From: Maribacter forsetii DSM 18668
GTDB lineage: Bacteria > Bacteroidota > Bacteroidia > Flavobacteriales > Flavobacteriaceae
Direction: 5' to 3'
Length of the DNA stretch: 64,000 nt
Assembly: GCF_000744105.1 (NCBI RefSeq)
Contig: NZ_JQLH01000001.1
Span: 4,450,367-4,514,366, forward strand
A program made the translations under genes and the position numbers. This document shows positions 9,461 through 18,064 of this stretch, in pieces. The notes under the pieces were generated by a model that saw only the letters and a program-made list of their open reading frames with translations, searched no databases and was not told the DNA's origin. Position 1 is the first letter of the stretch; each line of letters opens with the position of its first letter.

Positions 9461-11053
9461 ATGTTTAAACATATCAAAAATGATATTCCCGCGAGTATCG
9501 TTGTATTTTTCGTAGCACTACCTTTATGTCTAGGTATTGCTTTAGCCAGTGGAGCACCATTATTTTCAGGAGTAATTGCTGGTATTATCGGCGGTGTATT
9601 AGTCGGTGGTCTTAGCGGTTCTAAAATAGGTGTTAGTGGTCCTGCGGCAGGTCTAGCAGCAATAGTACTCACCGCAATAGGAACTTTAGGCGGTTATGAA
9701 AATTTCTTAGTAGCAGTTGTTCTAGGAGGTATAATCCAAATTATATTCGGGATTTTAAAAGCAGGGGTCATAGGCTACTACTTTCCTTCTTCAGTAATTA
9801 AAGGAATGCTTACCGGTATCGGTATCATCATAATCTTAAAACAGATTCCTCATTTTTTTGGTTATGATCCTGATCCAGAAGGAGATTGGGCATTTTTTCA
9901 AGTGGACGGAGAAAATACATTCTCAGAAATTTTAAATACTATTAATAATATTAGTCCTGGAGCTACATTAATTGCTATTATAGGCCTATCTATTCTTCTA
10001 CTTTGGGACAAGGTACTTTCTAAGAAAGCTAAAGTGTTTCAAATTATTCAAGGACCTTTAGTTGCTGTTGCCGTTGGTATTATATTTTACGTTCTAACCC
10101 AAGATAGCGAAGTATTGGGAATATCTAAAGATCACCTAGTTAAGGTACCCGTACCAGATGACGTTTCATCTTTTATTGGTCAGTTTAGCTTTCCAAATTT
10201 CAGCGCTATTACCAATCCGAAAGTTTGGATCACTGCCTTTACCATTGCTTTGGTTGCCAGTTTAGAAACTTTGCTTTGTGTTGAGGCAACCGACAAGTTA
10301 GACCCTCATAAGAATGTAACACCGACAAACAGAGAATTACTTGCCCAAGGTGCAGGTAACATAGTTTCTGGTTTAATAGGTGGTCTTCCTATTACTCAAG
10401 TAATCGTACGTAGTTCCGCTAACATACAATCTGGTGGTAGAACCAAATTATCTGCCATTATTCATGGTTTCCTTTTACTGATTTCTGTAATCTTGATTCC
10501 AACATTGTTAAACATGATTCCGCTATCGGTTTTAGCCGCTATTTTATTTATCGTAGGATTTAAATTAGCTAAACCAGCCTTATTCATAAAAATGTATAAA
10601 TTAGGGTGGAAACAATCTATTCCATTTTTTGTAACAGTTATTGGTATTGTTTTTACAGATTTACTAGTCGGTATTAGTTTAGGTCTTGCCGTAGGTATCG
10701 TTGTTATTTTATTAAAGAGCTACCAAAACTCTCACTTTCTCCATATTGAGGACAATAGTGATGGTAAGCATAAAATTAAAATGACCTTAGCAGAAGAAGT
10801 TACTTTTTTCAACAAAGGTGCTATTTTAAAAGAATTGGACAGTCTTCCTCAGAATACATACTTAGAGCTTGATGTTTTAAAGACAAGATTCTTAGATTAT
10901 GATATCATAGAAATATTAGAAGATTTCAGCCATAAGGCCAAAGAAAGAAATATTGACATTAAGCTTATTTCCAAGCGTGGTGTGGTAGAAAATCCGCCAA
11001 GTTATATTCAGTTCTTTGAGCAACGACCAAAATCAGATCTAAGCTTAAGCTAA
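9461..11053 (+). CDS. SulP/SLC26-family anion transporter
   Basis: 530-residue inner-membrane transporter with about 12-14 hydrophobic segments. The N-terminal SulP signature includes LPLCLGIALASGAPLFSGVIAG, read as two adjacent blocks, and SGPAAGLAAIV. The C-terminal about 90 residues form a short STAS-like domain (ELDSLPQNTYLELDVLKT). Members carry bicarbonate, sulfate or other anions. Linkage within 1 kb to a carbonic anhydrase argues for bicarbonate here, but this is inference from context. A second SulP gene follows at 12733. Confidence 0.9.
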   Translation: MFKHIKNDIPASIVVFFVALPLCLGIALASGAPLFSGVIAGIIGGVLVGGLSGSKIGVSGPAAGLAAIVLTAIGTLGGYENFLVAVVLGGIIQIIFGILKAGVIGYYFPSSVIKGMLTGIGIIIILKQIPHFFGYDPDPEGDWAFFQVDGENTFSEILNTINNISPGATLIAIIGLSILLLWDKVLSKKAKVFQIIQGPLVAVAVGIIFYVLTQDSEVLGISKDHLVKVPVPDDVSSFIGQFSFPNFSAITNPKVWITAFTIALVASLETLLCVEATDKLDPHKNVTPTNRELLAQGAGNIVSGLIGGLPITQVIVRSSANIQSGGRTKLSAIIHGFLLLISVILIPTLLNMIPLSVLAAILFIVGFKLAKPALFIKMYKLGWKQSIPFFVTVIGIVFTDLLVGISLGLAVGIVVILLKSYQNSHFLHIEDNSDGKHKIKMTLAEEVTFFNKGAILKELDSLPQNTYLELDVLKTRFLDYDIIEILEDFSHKAKERNIDIKLISKRGVVENPPSYIQFFEQRPKSDLSLS

Positions 11054-11091
11054 TCGAATTCAATTGTTTTCAATTAACTAAAAAGATAGAC

Positions 11092-11919
11092 ATGGATAAA
11101 AAATATAAAATTGCCGTATTCTCAGACATGAAAGAGTCTTTAGGGAACACGCTAAAGAGTACGCTTAGCCTGGCTAAGATGCTTAATGGGGATATTACCA
11201 TTTTTCATGTTAAAAAAGCATCAGAAGTAGTTACCGAAGACAGTAATCTTTCAGCAATTAGATCCCTAAATAGCGAGTTCATTACCATGGACAATGATAT
11301 AAACAAGATTGTTACAGCTTATTCAAAAGATTTTGGCGTAACCATGTCTTATTCATGTGCTATTGGTAATCTAAAAAACGAGATAGCTACTTATATAGAA
11401 AAAGAGAAACCAGATTTTATAGTACTAGGCAAAAGAAAGTCTAGTTTTTTTAATATTCTTGGTGATAACTTAATACCTTTTGTTTTAAAGAAGCATAAAG
11501 GACCTATATTTTTAACCGACGAGTTGAATGTTTTAGATTATGGTAATGACCTTTCTTTAGGAGTTCTAAGTAATGCCGAAGAAATTTCAATAGCTGATTT
11601 AACTAAAGATTTATTGCTTTATTCACAAAAACCTTTAAAGTCATTTAAAATATTAAAAAATAAGATAGTATTAAACAAACCCGATACAGCTAAAGAAAGA
11701 AAAGAGGTATCCTTCGAATTTGAGAAAAATGCCAATTCTATTAAAAAGATATCAACTTGTATCACTAAGAATAAGATAAATCTCTTATGTATCAATAGGT
11801 TTGAAAACAAAAAAAATAAGGAGGGCAAATCTCTTTCTATGCCTGCAAATATTAGTGAACTAATAAATAACATCAACGTTCCACTTTTATTAATGGGCCA
11901 AAATAATTATACATCATAA
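11092..11919 (+). CDS. Universal stress protein-like protein
   Basis: 275 residues without membrane segments. The first half looks like a Usp fold: IAVFSDMKES near the N-terminus, TIFHVKK, and IVLGKRKSS. The second half would be a diverged second Usp-like domain. The classical ATP-binding G-x2-G-x9-G-S/T motif is only partly present, so nucleotide binding is uncertain. It sits between the SulP transporter and the carbonic anhydrase with gaps of 38 and 15 nt, suggesting one operon and a regulatory role on transport. Confidence 0.75.
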   Translation: MDKKYKIAVFSDMKESLGNTLKSTLSLAKMLNGDITIFHVKKASEVVTEDSNLSAIRSLNSEFITMDNDINKIVTAYSKDFGVTMSYSCAIGNLKNEIATYIEKEKPDFIVLGKRKSSFFNILGDNLIPFVLKKHKGPIFLTDELNVLDYGNDLSLGVLSNAEEISIADLTKDLLLYSQKPLKSFKILKNKIVLNKPDTAKERKEVSFEFEKNANSIKKISTCITKNKINLLCINRFENKKNKEGKSLSMPANISELINNINVPLLLMGQNNYTS

Positions 11920-11934
11920 CAAAGAATAAAATAT

Positions 11935-12564
11935 ATGAAAGCACATACTAAAGAAACTCAAGCAACGATGACCCCTAAGAAATCTTTAGATTTTTTGAAG
12001 GAAGGAAATCAGAGATTTCAGAGTAACCTAAAGGCAAATCGTAACCTTTTAGAACAAGTAAACGATACTAGCGAAGGTCAATTCCCTTTTGCTACCATAT
12101 TAAGCTGTATAGATTCTAGAGTGTCCGCTGAATTGGTTTTTGACCAGGGATTAGGAGATATTTTTAGCGTTAGAATAGCTGGTAATTTTGTAAACGAAGA
12201 TATATTGGGTAGTATGGAATTTGGCTGTAAACTAGCCGGTACCAAATTAATTGTAGTTTTAGGCCATACAAGTTGTGGAGCCATCAAAGGTGCCTGTGAC
12301 CATGCCAGATTGGGTAATTTAACCGCCTTGATCAACAAAATAGAACCAGCTGTTGATGCTGTTAAAGAACCTGCAGATGAGAGTTTAAGAAATTCTAAAA
12401 ATTTAGATTTCGTAGACGAGGTTTCCGCTAAAAATGTAGAAATGACCATAGATAACATTAGAACTCAAAGTCCGGTTTTAGCCGAAATGGAAAGTAATGG
12501 TGAAGTTATGATTGTTGGTGCCATGTATGATATTGCTACAGGTGCCGTTGAATTCTACAACTAA
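11935..12564 (+). CDS. Beta-class carbonic anhydrase
   Basis: 209 residues. Catalyses reversible hydration of CO2 to bicarbonate. The zinc ligands and catalytic dyad of the beta class are complete: C58-I-D60-S-R62 and H111-T-S-C114. The family segments FSVRIAGNFVNEDILGSMEF and VVLGHTSCGAIKGAC surround them. No signal peptide, so cytoplasmic. It lies 15 nt after the Usp-like gene and between two SulP transporters, which suggests that transported or respired CO2/bicarbonate is interconverted here. An alternative start at the second Met (residue 12) is possible. Confidence 0.93.
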   Translation: MKAHTKETQATMTPKKSLDFLKEGNQRFQSNLKANRNLLEQVNDTSEGQFPFATILSCIDSRVSAELVFDQGLGDIFSVRIAGNFVNEDILGSMEFGCKLAGTKLIVVLGHTSCGAIKGACDHARLGNLTALINKIEPAVDAVKEPADESLRNSKNLDFVDEVSAKNVEMTIDNIRTQSPVLAEMESNGEVMIVGAMYDIATGAVEFYN

Positions 12565-12588
12565 AACCAAAAGAAAAATAGTAATCTT

Positions 12589-12614
12589 AAAACCGGTGTT
12601 TTTACATCGGTTTT
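12589..12614 (+). terminator. Hairpin after carbonic anhydrase
   Basis: AAAACCGGTG pairs with CATCGGTTTT around a TTTTTA loop (ten pairs, one G-U). The 3' arm ends in four T but no longer T run follows, so it is a possible weak terminator or RNA-stabilising hairpin. Confidence 0.5.
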
Positions 12615-12732
12615 ATAATACCATAAAATCAATCAATTATTCGCAGCCAACGAATATTTTTATTTAAAAACGAGATAAACCGGTAGACAAAGGATGCCAT
12701 TCTATCTCACTAAAATTGATTAATTTAATTGT

Positions 12733-14607
12733 ATGAAGAATCTATTTTCAAATTTCAAAGGTGATTTATTTGGCGGAATTACCGCAGGTATTGTTGCTCT
12801 ACCCTTAGCATTAGCTTTTGGCGTTAGCTCAGGATTGGGGCCCAGTGCCGGATTGTATGGCGCAATTTTCATAAGTTTCTTCGCGGCACTTTTTGGTGGA
12901 ACTAACACACAAATTTCTGGTCCTACCGCACCTATGACCGCAGTAAGTATGGTGGTAATAGCGGGTATCGTAGCTACAAACGATGGTAGCTTAGAAAAAG
13001 CACTGCCAGCTATTCTAGTAGTTTTTTTATTAGCTGGCTTAATACAAATAGGCTTAGGGCTTTTAGGTATAGGTAAATACATTAGATACATTCCATATCC
13101 CGTAGTTTCTGGTTTTATGACCGCAATTGGTGTTATCATTCTGGTAACACAAATTTTACCTGCCATTGGCTATTACCCAAAAGAAGATGCCGAATTTGTA
13201 AAGATTTACAAACCTATGGCTGAGCAGGTTATTTTAGAAAACATATTAAAAGAAGAAGCCGGCGAAGGTGTTTTAGTTCTTAATGATTTTAAGGAAACAA
13301 TTTTCAAAGCTGAAGATATTACAGAAGCAGACAAGCTAAAAGAAGCGCAGACCTTAGCAAACTCTGAAGCATCAGGAGTAATAGGCGCTATTAAAGTATT
13401 ACCAAGGGCATTAAATAATATTAATTGGCTAGAACTTATTCTTGCTCTTTCTACCATCATTATTATTTATGGCTTTAAGAAAATTACCACAGCAATACCT
13501 AGCGCACTGGTCGCCCTTATCGTAGTATCTGGTGTGGCTTATGGTTTTGGTTTGAAGTATAGACCTATTGAAGAAATACCTAGCGATTTTCCTATGCCAA
13601 ATTTGGGCATTTTTACCGAGTTTGATTTAAACTCTGTAACTCCATATATTTTTACCGCGCTTACTTTAGCTTTACTTGGAGCCATTGATTCTTTACTTAC
13701 ATCCGTTGTCGCAGACAATATGACCAAAACAAAGCATAAGCCAAACAAGGAATTAGTTGGTCAAGGTATAGGCAATAGTATTGCAGCAGTATTTGGCGGT
13801 ATACCAGGTGCCGGTGCCACTATACGTACGGTAGTAAATATTAATGCAGGTGGTAAAACCAAACTATCTGGTATGATGGCTAGCATTCTATTACTTATTG
13901 TTCTTTTAGCTCTTGGACCGATCGCTTCAAAAATTCCAGCTGCGGTTCTTGCGGGTATACTTGTTACCGTTGGACTTGGTGTAATGGATTATAAAGGCTT
14001 GAAGGCTATACCAAGTTTACCAAAAGATTTGAGTATTGGTCCTTTTAAATTTAGTTCAGAAGTAGTAATCATGCTAGTGGTCTTGATACTTTCTTCCATT
14101 TGGAATTTAGTATATGCCGTGGGTGTTGGTCTTGTCATTGCTTCTTTAATGTTCATAAAAAAAATGGGGGATTTAACCGCAGAACGCTCAGATGTAAAGT
14201 CATTGGAGAAAGAAGTCAATTGGCCAGATGAAGCTGCTTTTCCCTTAAGCCTGCAAGAAGAAGTTTTTATAAAACATTTAAAAGGACCTTTATTTTTTGG
14301 ATCTACTAGTGAGTTTCAACATTTGGCGGACCAAATACCGGAAACGGCATCTACCGTTATCATTAGAATGGGTAGAATGGAATACATGGATCAATCTGGT
14401 TTGTATACCTTGGAAGATGTTTTGATCGGACTTAGAAAATCTGGTATAGATATTTTGTTTGTTGATGTACTTAATCAGCCACGCTACATGATGGAACGTG
14501 TAGGTGTAATTCCTGATTTAATTCCTGAACAATGCATTTTTAACACCTTTGATGAATGTCTACTATGGGTAAAGTCTAATGTCAAAGACAAATTCCCGAC
14601 TTCATAG
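12733..14607 (+). CDS. SulP-family transporter with C-terminal STAS domain
   Basis: 624-residue inner-membrane anion transporter. The SulP core has GITAGIVALPLALAFGVSSG and SGPTAPMTAVSMV, read as separate blocks. A soluble insertion of about 60 charged residues (about 160-220) sits between membrane helices. A clear STAS domain occupies about 510-610 (RMGRMEYMDQSGLYTLEDVL). It is separated from the carbonic anhydrase by 168 nt with a hairpin, so it may be transcribed separately. It is closer than the first SulP gene to BicA-type bicarbonate transporters in overall plan, but the substrate cannot be read from sequence. Confidence 0.9.
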   Translation: MKNLFSNFKGDLFGGITAGIVALPLALAFGVSSGLGPSAGLYGAIFISFFAALFGGTNTQISGPTAPMTAVSMVVIAGIVATNDGSLEKALPAILVVFLLAGLIQIGLGLLGIGKYIRYIPYPVVSGFMTAIGVIILVTQILPAIGYYPKEDAEFVKIYKPMAEQVILENILKEEAGEGVLVLNDFKETIFKAEDITEADKLKEAQTLANSEASGVIGAIKVLPRALNNINWLELILALSTIIIIYGFKKITTAIPSALVALIVVSGVAYGFGLKYRPIEEIPSDFPMPNLGIFTEFDLNSVTPYIFTALTLALLGAIDSLLTSVVADNMTKTKHKPNKELVGQGIGNSIAAVFGGIPGAGATIRTVVNINAGGKTKLSGMMASILLLIVLLALGPIASKIPAAVLAGILVTVGLGVMDYKGLKAIPSLPKDLSIGPFKFSSEVVIMLVVLILSSIWNLVYAVGVGLVIASLMFIKKMGDLTAERSDVKSLEKEVNWPDEAAFPLSLQEEVFIKHLKGPLFFGSTSEFQHLADQIPETASTVIIRMGRMEYMDQSGLYTLEDVLIGLRKSGIDILFVDVLNQPRYMMERVGVIPDLIPEQCIFNTFDECLLWVKSNVKDKFPTS

Positions 14608-14652
14608 GCTATCAAAACCCTTAAAAACATATCATACGTGTTTTAAAAGTTT

Positions 14653-14660
14653 TAACTTTG
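14653..14660 (+). promoter_or_regulatory. -7 box TAACTTTG of pheS
   Basis: Perfect TAnnTTTG match 18 nt upstream of the pheS ATG, giving a short leader. The -33 region is not a clear TTTG. Confidence 0.6.
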
Positions 14661-14678
14661 CGGCTTTAATCAACATTC

Positions 14679-15698
14679 ATGATTGATAAGATAAAAGAAG
14701 AAATCGCTACAGTAGTATCGTTCACTGCTGACAACTTGGAAGCCGTTGAAACGTTCCGTATAAAATATTTAGGCAAAAAAGGTATTCTTAACGACTTCTT
14801 TGCGGAGTTTAAGAATGTACCTAATGAGCAGAAAAAAGAGTTCGGTCAAACTATTAACGAACTTAAAAATGCAGCTACAGAAAAAGTAGAATCTTTAAAA
14901 CAGGCTTTAGAAAATAACCAAACCGATGAACAGGTATATGGCGATTTAACCAGACCTGGAAACCCTATTGAGCTAGGATCACGTCATCCTATTTCTATAG
15001 TAAAGAATAAAATCATTGATATTTTCTCAAGAATTGGTTTCAATGTTTCTGAAGGTCCAGAGATTGAAGATGATTGGCATAATTTTACTGCGTTGAACTT
15101 GCCAGAGTATCATCCTGCAAGAGATATGCAAGATACTTTCTTCGTACAAACAGATCCAGATATCCTTTTACGTACACACACCTCATCTGTACAAGTGCGT
15201 TATATGGAAAACCACCAACCTCCTATCCGTACAATATCTCCGGGAAGAGTATATAGAAACGAAGCTATTTCAGCAAGATCCCACTGCTTCTTTCACCAGG
15301 TAGAAGGTTTGTACATTGATAAAGATGTTTCTTTTGCCGATCTAAAACAGACACTTCAATATTTTACTGCAGAGCTGTTTGGAAAGTCTAAAATTAGATT
15401 GAGACCTTCTTACTTTCCTTTTACAGAACCAAGTGCAGAGGTTGATGTTTACTGGGGACTAGAAACAGAGACTGACTACAAGATTACTAAAGGTACTGGT
15501 TGGTTAGAGATTGGTGGGTGCGGTATGGTAGACCCAAATGTGCTTACCAATTGCGGGCTAGATCCTGAAATATATTCTGGCTTTGCCTTTGGTGTAGGTA
15601 TTGACCGTATAGCTATGCTTCTTCATCAAATAACAGATATTCGTTTATTAAGTGAAAATGATCTACGCTTTTTAGAGCAATTTAAAAGTGCCCTTTAA
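14679..15698 (+). CDS. pheS: Phenylalanine--tRNA ligase alpha subunit
   Basis: 339 residues, normal length for bacterial PheS. It charges tRNA-Phe as an alpha2-beta2 enzyme with PheT, which is not in this window. An N-terminal coiled-coil (about 1-90) binds tRNA. The class II catalytic core has motif 2 in VYRNEAISARSHCFFHQVEG (about 190-210) and motif 3 in GFAFGVGIDRIAML (about 305-318). It is followed after 9 nt by a small gene on the same strand. pheT being elsewhere is common in Bacteroidota. Confidence 0.97.
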   Translation: MIDKIKEEIATVVSFTADNLEAVETFRIKYLGKKGILNDFFAEFKNVPNEQKKEFGQTINELKNAATEKVESLKQALENNQTDEQVYGDLTRPGNPIELGSRHPISIVKNKIIDIFSRIGFNVSEGPEIEDDWHNFTALNLPEYHPARDMQDTFFVQTDPDILLRTHTSSVQVRYMENHQPPIRTISPGRVYRNEAISARSHCFFHQVEGLYIDKDVSFADLKQTLQYFTAELFGKSKIRLRPSYFPFTEPSAEVDVYWGLETETDYKITKGTGWLEIGGCGMVDPNVLTNCGLDPEIYSGFAFGVGIDRIAMLLHQITDIRLLSENDLRFLEQFKSAL

Positions 15699-15707
15699 CA
15701 ACGTTTC

Positions 15708-16103
15708 GTGAAAAAAGATATTGAAATACCTATTGTTAAAGATGTATACGTTGCCATTATTAGAGAATGGAACGAAGAATTCTTGGGCAAGGATTGGAAT
15801 GCTTATATCATTAATGATAAGGATATTGCAATTGAAATGACCATGGTTGTGTCTAAGGGTTATGACGGTGATCGTAAAACATCTATTATGAGGCATAATT
15901 TGGGGTTAGTTGAACCAAAATCTTTTAAGAAAATTGAAGTGGTTCAAGAAGATGTTTTAGGATTGAACAATGAGTTCTTTGTCACCTTTTTTGCAAACGG
16001 CACTTTACACGACAAACGATTTGTATTTGAAAAAAACACGGTGACCGAATCAAATTTAACTACTATTCCTCTAATTAAGAAAGAAGGTATTTTTGCCTTA
16101 TAA
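15708..16103 (+). CDS. Conserved hypothetical protein downstream of pheS
   Basis: 131 residues beginning with GTG at 15708 (no ATG available), 9 nt after the pheS stop and so probably co-transcribed. Not recognised as a named family. The sequence is soluble, mixed alpha/beta, and has no signal peptide or membrane segment. It contains an aromatic motif REWNEEFLGKDWNAYIIND and an RKTSIMRHNLG segment. Conservation beside pheS would suggest a role near translation, but nothing in the sequence shows a function. Confidence 0.75.
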   Translation: MKKDIEIPIVKDVYVAIIREWNEEFLGKDWNAYIINDKDIAIEMTMVVSKGYDGDRKTSIMRHNLGLVEPKSFKKIEVVQEDVLGLNNEFFVTFFANGTLHDKRFVFEKNTVTESNLTTIPLIKKEGIFAL

Positions 16104-16237
16104 AAAACCTCTTTCATAATAATAATCACTCCAAGTTACTAAGTACATTCTTTTTTCTATTAAAAGAAACCACGTTTTTAAATGCCCACACAGTTAAAAA
16201 TATCTTTTATTGAATTAATTTTCAAATAGTTAGCATT

Positions 16238-16245
16238 TATCTTTG
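16238..16245 (+). promoter_or_regulatory. Candidate upstream -7 box TATCTTTG
   Basis: A perfect TAnnTTTG match 101 nt upstream of the GbsR-type gene; could be a second promoter for it. No clear -33 TTTG. Confidence 0.3.
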
Positions 16246-16293
16246 TGACTGTAACAAAAGTTTAACAAGCTTTAACAAAATTTAAGTTCTTTT

Positions 16294-16317
16294 AGTTTGT
16301 TTGTAGACGAACTAACT
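16294..16317. promoter_or_regulatory. Imperfect palindrome in the regulator's promoter, candidate operator
   Basis: Arms 16294-16303 (AGTTTGTTTG) and 16308-16317 (CGAACTAACT) are complementary at 8 of 10 positions around TAGA. It lies exactly in the spacer between the -33 and -7 boxes of the GbsR-type gene, where repressor binding would block transcription. A related GTTCG-N8-CGAAC inverted repeat occurs at 16855-16872 before the efflux operon. Autoregulation is inferred. Confidence 0.4.
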
Positions 16318-16326
16318 ATACCTTTG
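16296..16326 (+). promoter_or_regulatory. Full flavobacterial promoter (TTTG-N19-TACCTTTG)
   Basis: TTTG at 16296-16299, a 19-nt spacer, then TACCTTTG at 16319-16326. This matches both consensus elements with ideal spacing and lies 20 nt before the ATG of the GbsR/MarR-type regulator. Confidence 0.7.
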
Positions 16327-16345
16327 TCGCTTCAATTTTAGTCAT

Positions 16346-16837
16346 ATGAGTAAAGAAGAGATAAAAAATAAGCTAATAGAAGAACTGGGAGTTCATTTCG
16401 AATCTGAATATGATTTGCCTCCATTAGCTGCCAGAATCTTTGCGAACTTGGTTATTACAGAAGAAGAAGGGTTAACCTTTGAAGATTGTCTTCTAAAGAG
16501 AGGCGCTAGTAAAAGTTCTATTTCAACATCCTTAAATCTTTTATTACAAATGGATTTTGTAAAGTATTTTACAAAATCTGGTGATCGTAAACGATATTTT
16601 AAGGTTGCTGAAAAGAATACTTTCTTCATTAAAAAGCTTAATCGTTCATTAACAAAACTTGAAAGAGAGAGTGAAATGGTTCGTAAAATTACCGCTTATA
16701 ATGAAGAGTATAGACCTGATAAACATGAAGAAAATAAAAACAAAATTACAGTTTACGTTAAATGTATCGATGATATGACATCAAGCCTGAAAACCACAAT
16801 TGCTGCATTAAAACAACAACAAAAAGAGCTAAAATAA
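16346..16837 (+). CDS. GbsR/MarR-family transcriptional regulator
   Basis: 163 residues. A winged helix-turn-helix of the GbsR/MarR type spans about 20-95 (FANLVITEEEGLTFEDCLLK, then KSSISTSLNLLLQMDFVKYF). A long C-terminal helix likely serves dimerisation. In Flavobacteriaceae such regulators are often encoded immediately upstream of RND efflux operons, as here (102 nt gap). It probably represses the efflux genes and perhaps itself, given palindromes in both promoter regions. Ligand unknown. Confidence 0.88.
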   Translation: MSKEEIKNKLIEELGVHFESEYDLPPLAARIFANLVITEEEGLTFEDCLLKRGASKSSISTSLNLLLQMDFVKYFTKSGDRKRYFKVAEKNTFFIKKLNRSLTKLERESEMVRKITAYNEEYRPDKHEENKNKITVYVKCIDDMTSSLKTTIAALKQQQKELK

Positions 16838-16854
16838 TTTTTTATATCCATTTG

Positions 16855-16872
16855 GTTCGTTTTTTACCGAAC
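16855..16872. promoter_or_regulatory. Inverted repeat before the efflux operon, candidate operator
   Basis: GTTCG at 16855-16859 and CGAAC at 16868-16872 are perfectly complementary. Arm sequence resembles the palindrome in the promoter of the regulator upstream. It could also be a weak terminator of the regulator gene, since T residues fill its loop rather than follow it. Confidence 0.35.
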
Positions 16873-16939
16873 ATTCCGAATTAACAAAACCTTAACAAGT
16901 CCAAGCAACTATTTTAATACAAATAAACATCCATCTAAA

Positions 16940-18025
16940 ATGAAGAAATTATCAATTATAGGATTATTAAGTGCAACTCTTCTTTTGAGTTCCTGCTTTA
17001 GTTCATCAGAAAAACCGGCAGAAGGAGCAGCCGCACCTCCACCACCAAGTTTAAAAGTCGAAGCACTGAAAAAGCAAGATTTAACTACATACAACGAATT
17101 TTCAACCACTTTAGAGGGTAAACAAAATGTTGAGATTTGGCCTAAAGTTTCTGGTTTTGTGCAAAAAATATATGTGGAAGAAGGTCAGAAAGTCAAAAAA
17201 GGACAACTACTTTTTAAATTAGAGACCCAAACTCTAAATCAAGATGCTAATGCAGCTAAGGCTTCAGTTAACGTTGCTCAAGTAGAAGTAGATAAGTTAA
17301 AGCCTCTAGTTGAAAAGAATATCATCAGTAGCGTACAGTTAGAAACAGCTAAAGCACAACTTGCTCAAGCAAAAGCGAGTTATCAAAGCGTTGCTTCCAA
17401 TATCAACTACGCTAATATTTCAAGTCCTGTTGATGGTTATATTGGTGAAATTCCATATCAAATGGGTGCTTTAGTAAGTTCTTCGATGACACAACCTTTA
17501 ACTACGGTTTCTGACGTTAGTGTAGTTCGCGCCTATTTTTCTATGAGTGAAAGAGAAGCTTTGAACTTTAAGTCTTCATTACCTCAAAATAAAGACCACC
17601 TAATTAACCTAAACAAAGCACCTGAAGTAAAATTAGAGATGATAAATGGTGCAGATTATGCAAAACCAGGAAAAATTGCAATGGTTAATAACATAATAAA
17701 TAGTTCTACAGGTAATGTAACAGCTAGAGCAGATTTTGAAAATCCAAATAATATACTAAGTAGCGGAAGTACCGGTAAAATAAAAATTCCAACAATTTAT
17801 GAGGGTGTCTATGAAATACCACAAGTTGCAACGATAGATTTACAAGGTAAAAAATTGATATATGTTTTAAAAAGTGACAATTCAGTCACAACTATGCCAA
17901 TTGATATTATTGAGAACACCCAAAAAGGCTATATCGTTAAAAATGGTATAGAACAAGGAACAACTATTGTAGTTGAAGGTGTTACAAAAATAAAAGACGG
18001 AATGACAATTACACCAGTAAAGTAA
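16940..18025 (+). CDS. RND efflux periplasmic adaptor (membrane fusion) lipoprotein
   Basis: 361 residues. Lipoprotein signal with lipobox LLSSC, modified Cys19, then a Pro-rich linker (APPPPS). The HlyD/AcrA plan is visible: lipoyl half (VEEGQKVKKGQLLFKLE), an alpha-helical hairpin about 95-150, and the second lipoyl half (ISSPVDGYIGEIPYQMG). A beta-barrel and membrane-proximal domain follow. It links the inner-membrane pump to the outer-membrane channel. First gene of adaptor-pump-channel operon 1; 39 nt before the pump gene. Confidence 0.94.
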   Translation: MKKLSIIGLLSATLLLSSCFSSSEKPAEGAAAPPPPSLKVEALKKQDLTTYNEFSTTLEGKQNVEIWPKVSGFVQKIYVEEGQKVKKGQLLFKLETQTLNQDANAAKASVNVAQVEVDKLKPLVEKNIISSVQLETAKAQLAQAKASYQSVASNINYANISSPVDGYIGEIPYQMGALVSSSMTQPLTTVSDVSVVRAYFSMSEREALNFKSSLPQNKDHLINLNKAPEVKLEMINGADYAKPGKIAMVNNIINSSTGNVTARADFENPNNILSSGSTGKIKIPTIYEGVYEIPQVATIDLQGKKLIYVLKSDNSVTTMPIDIIENTQKGYIVKNGIEQGTTIVVEGVTKIKDGMTITPVK

Positions 18026-18064
18026 GACTTTCCAAAAAATCATTTCATATATAAATAAATAAAA

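Noticed and set aside
12078..12458. 126-codon open frame opposite the carbonic anhydrase gene
   Set aside because: Lies wholly within a clear conserved gene and matches no family.
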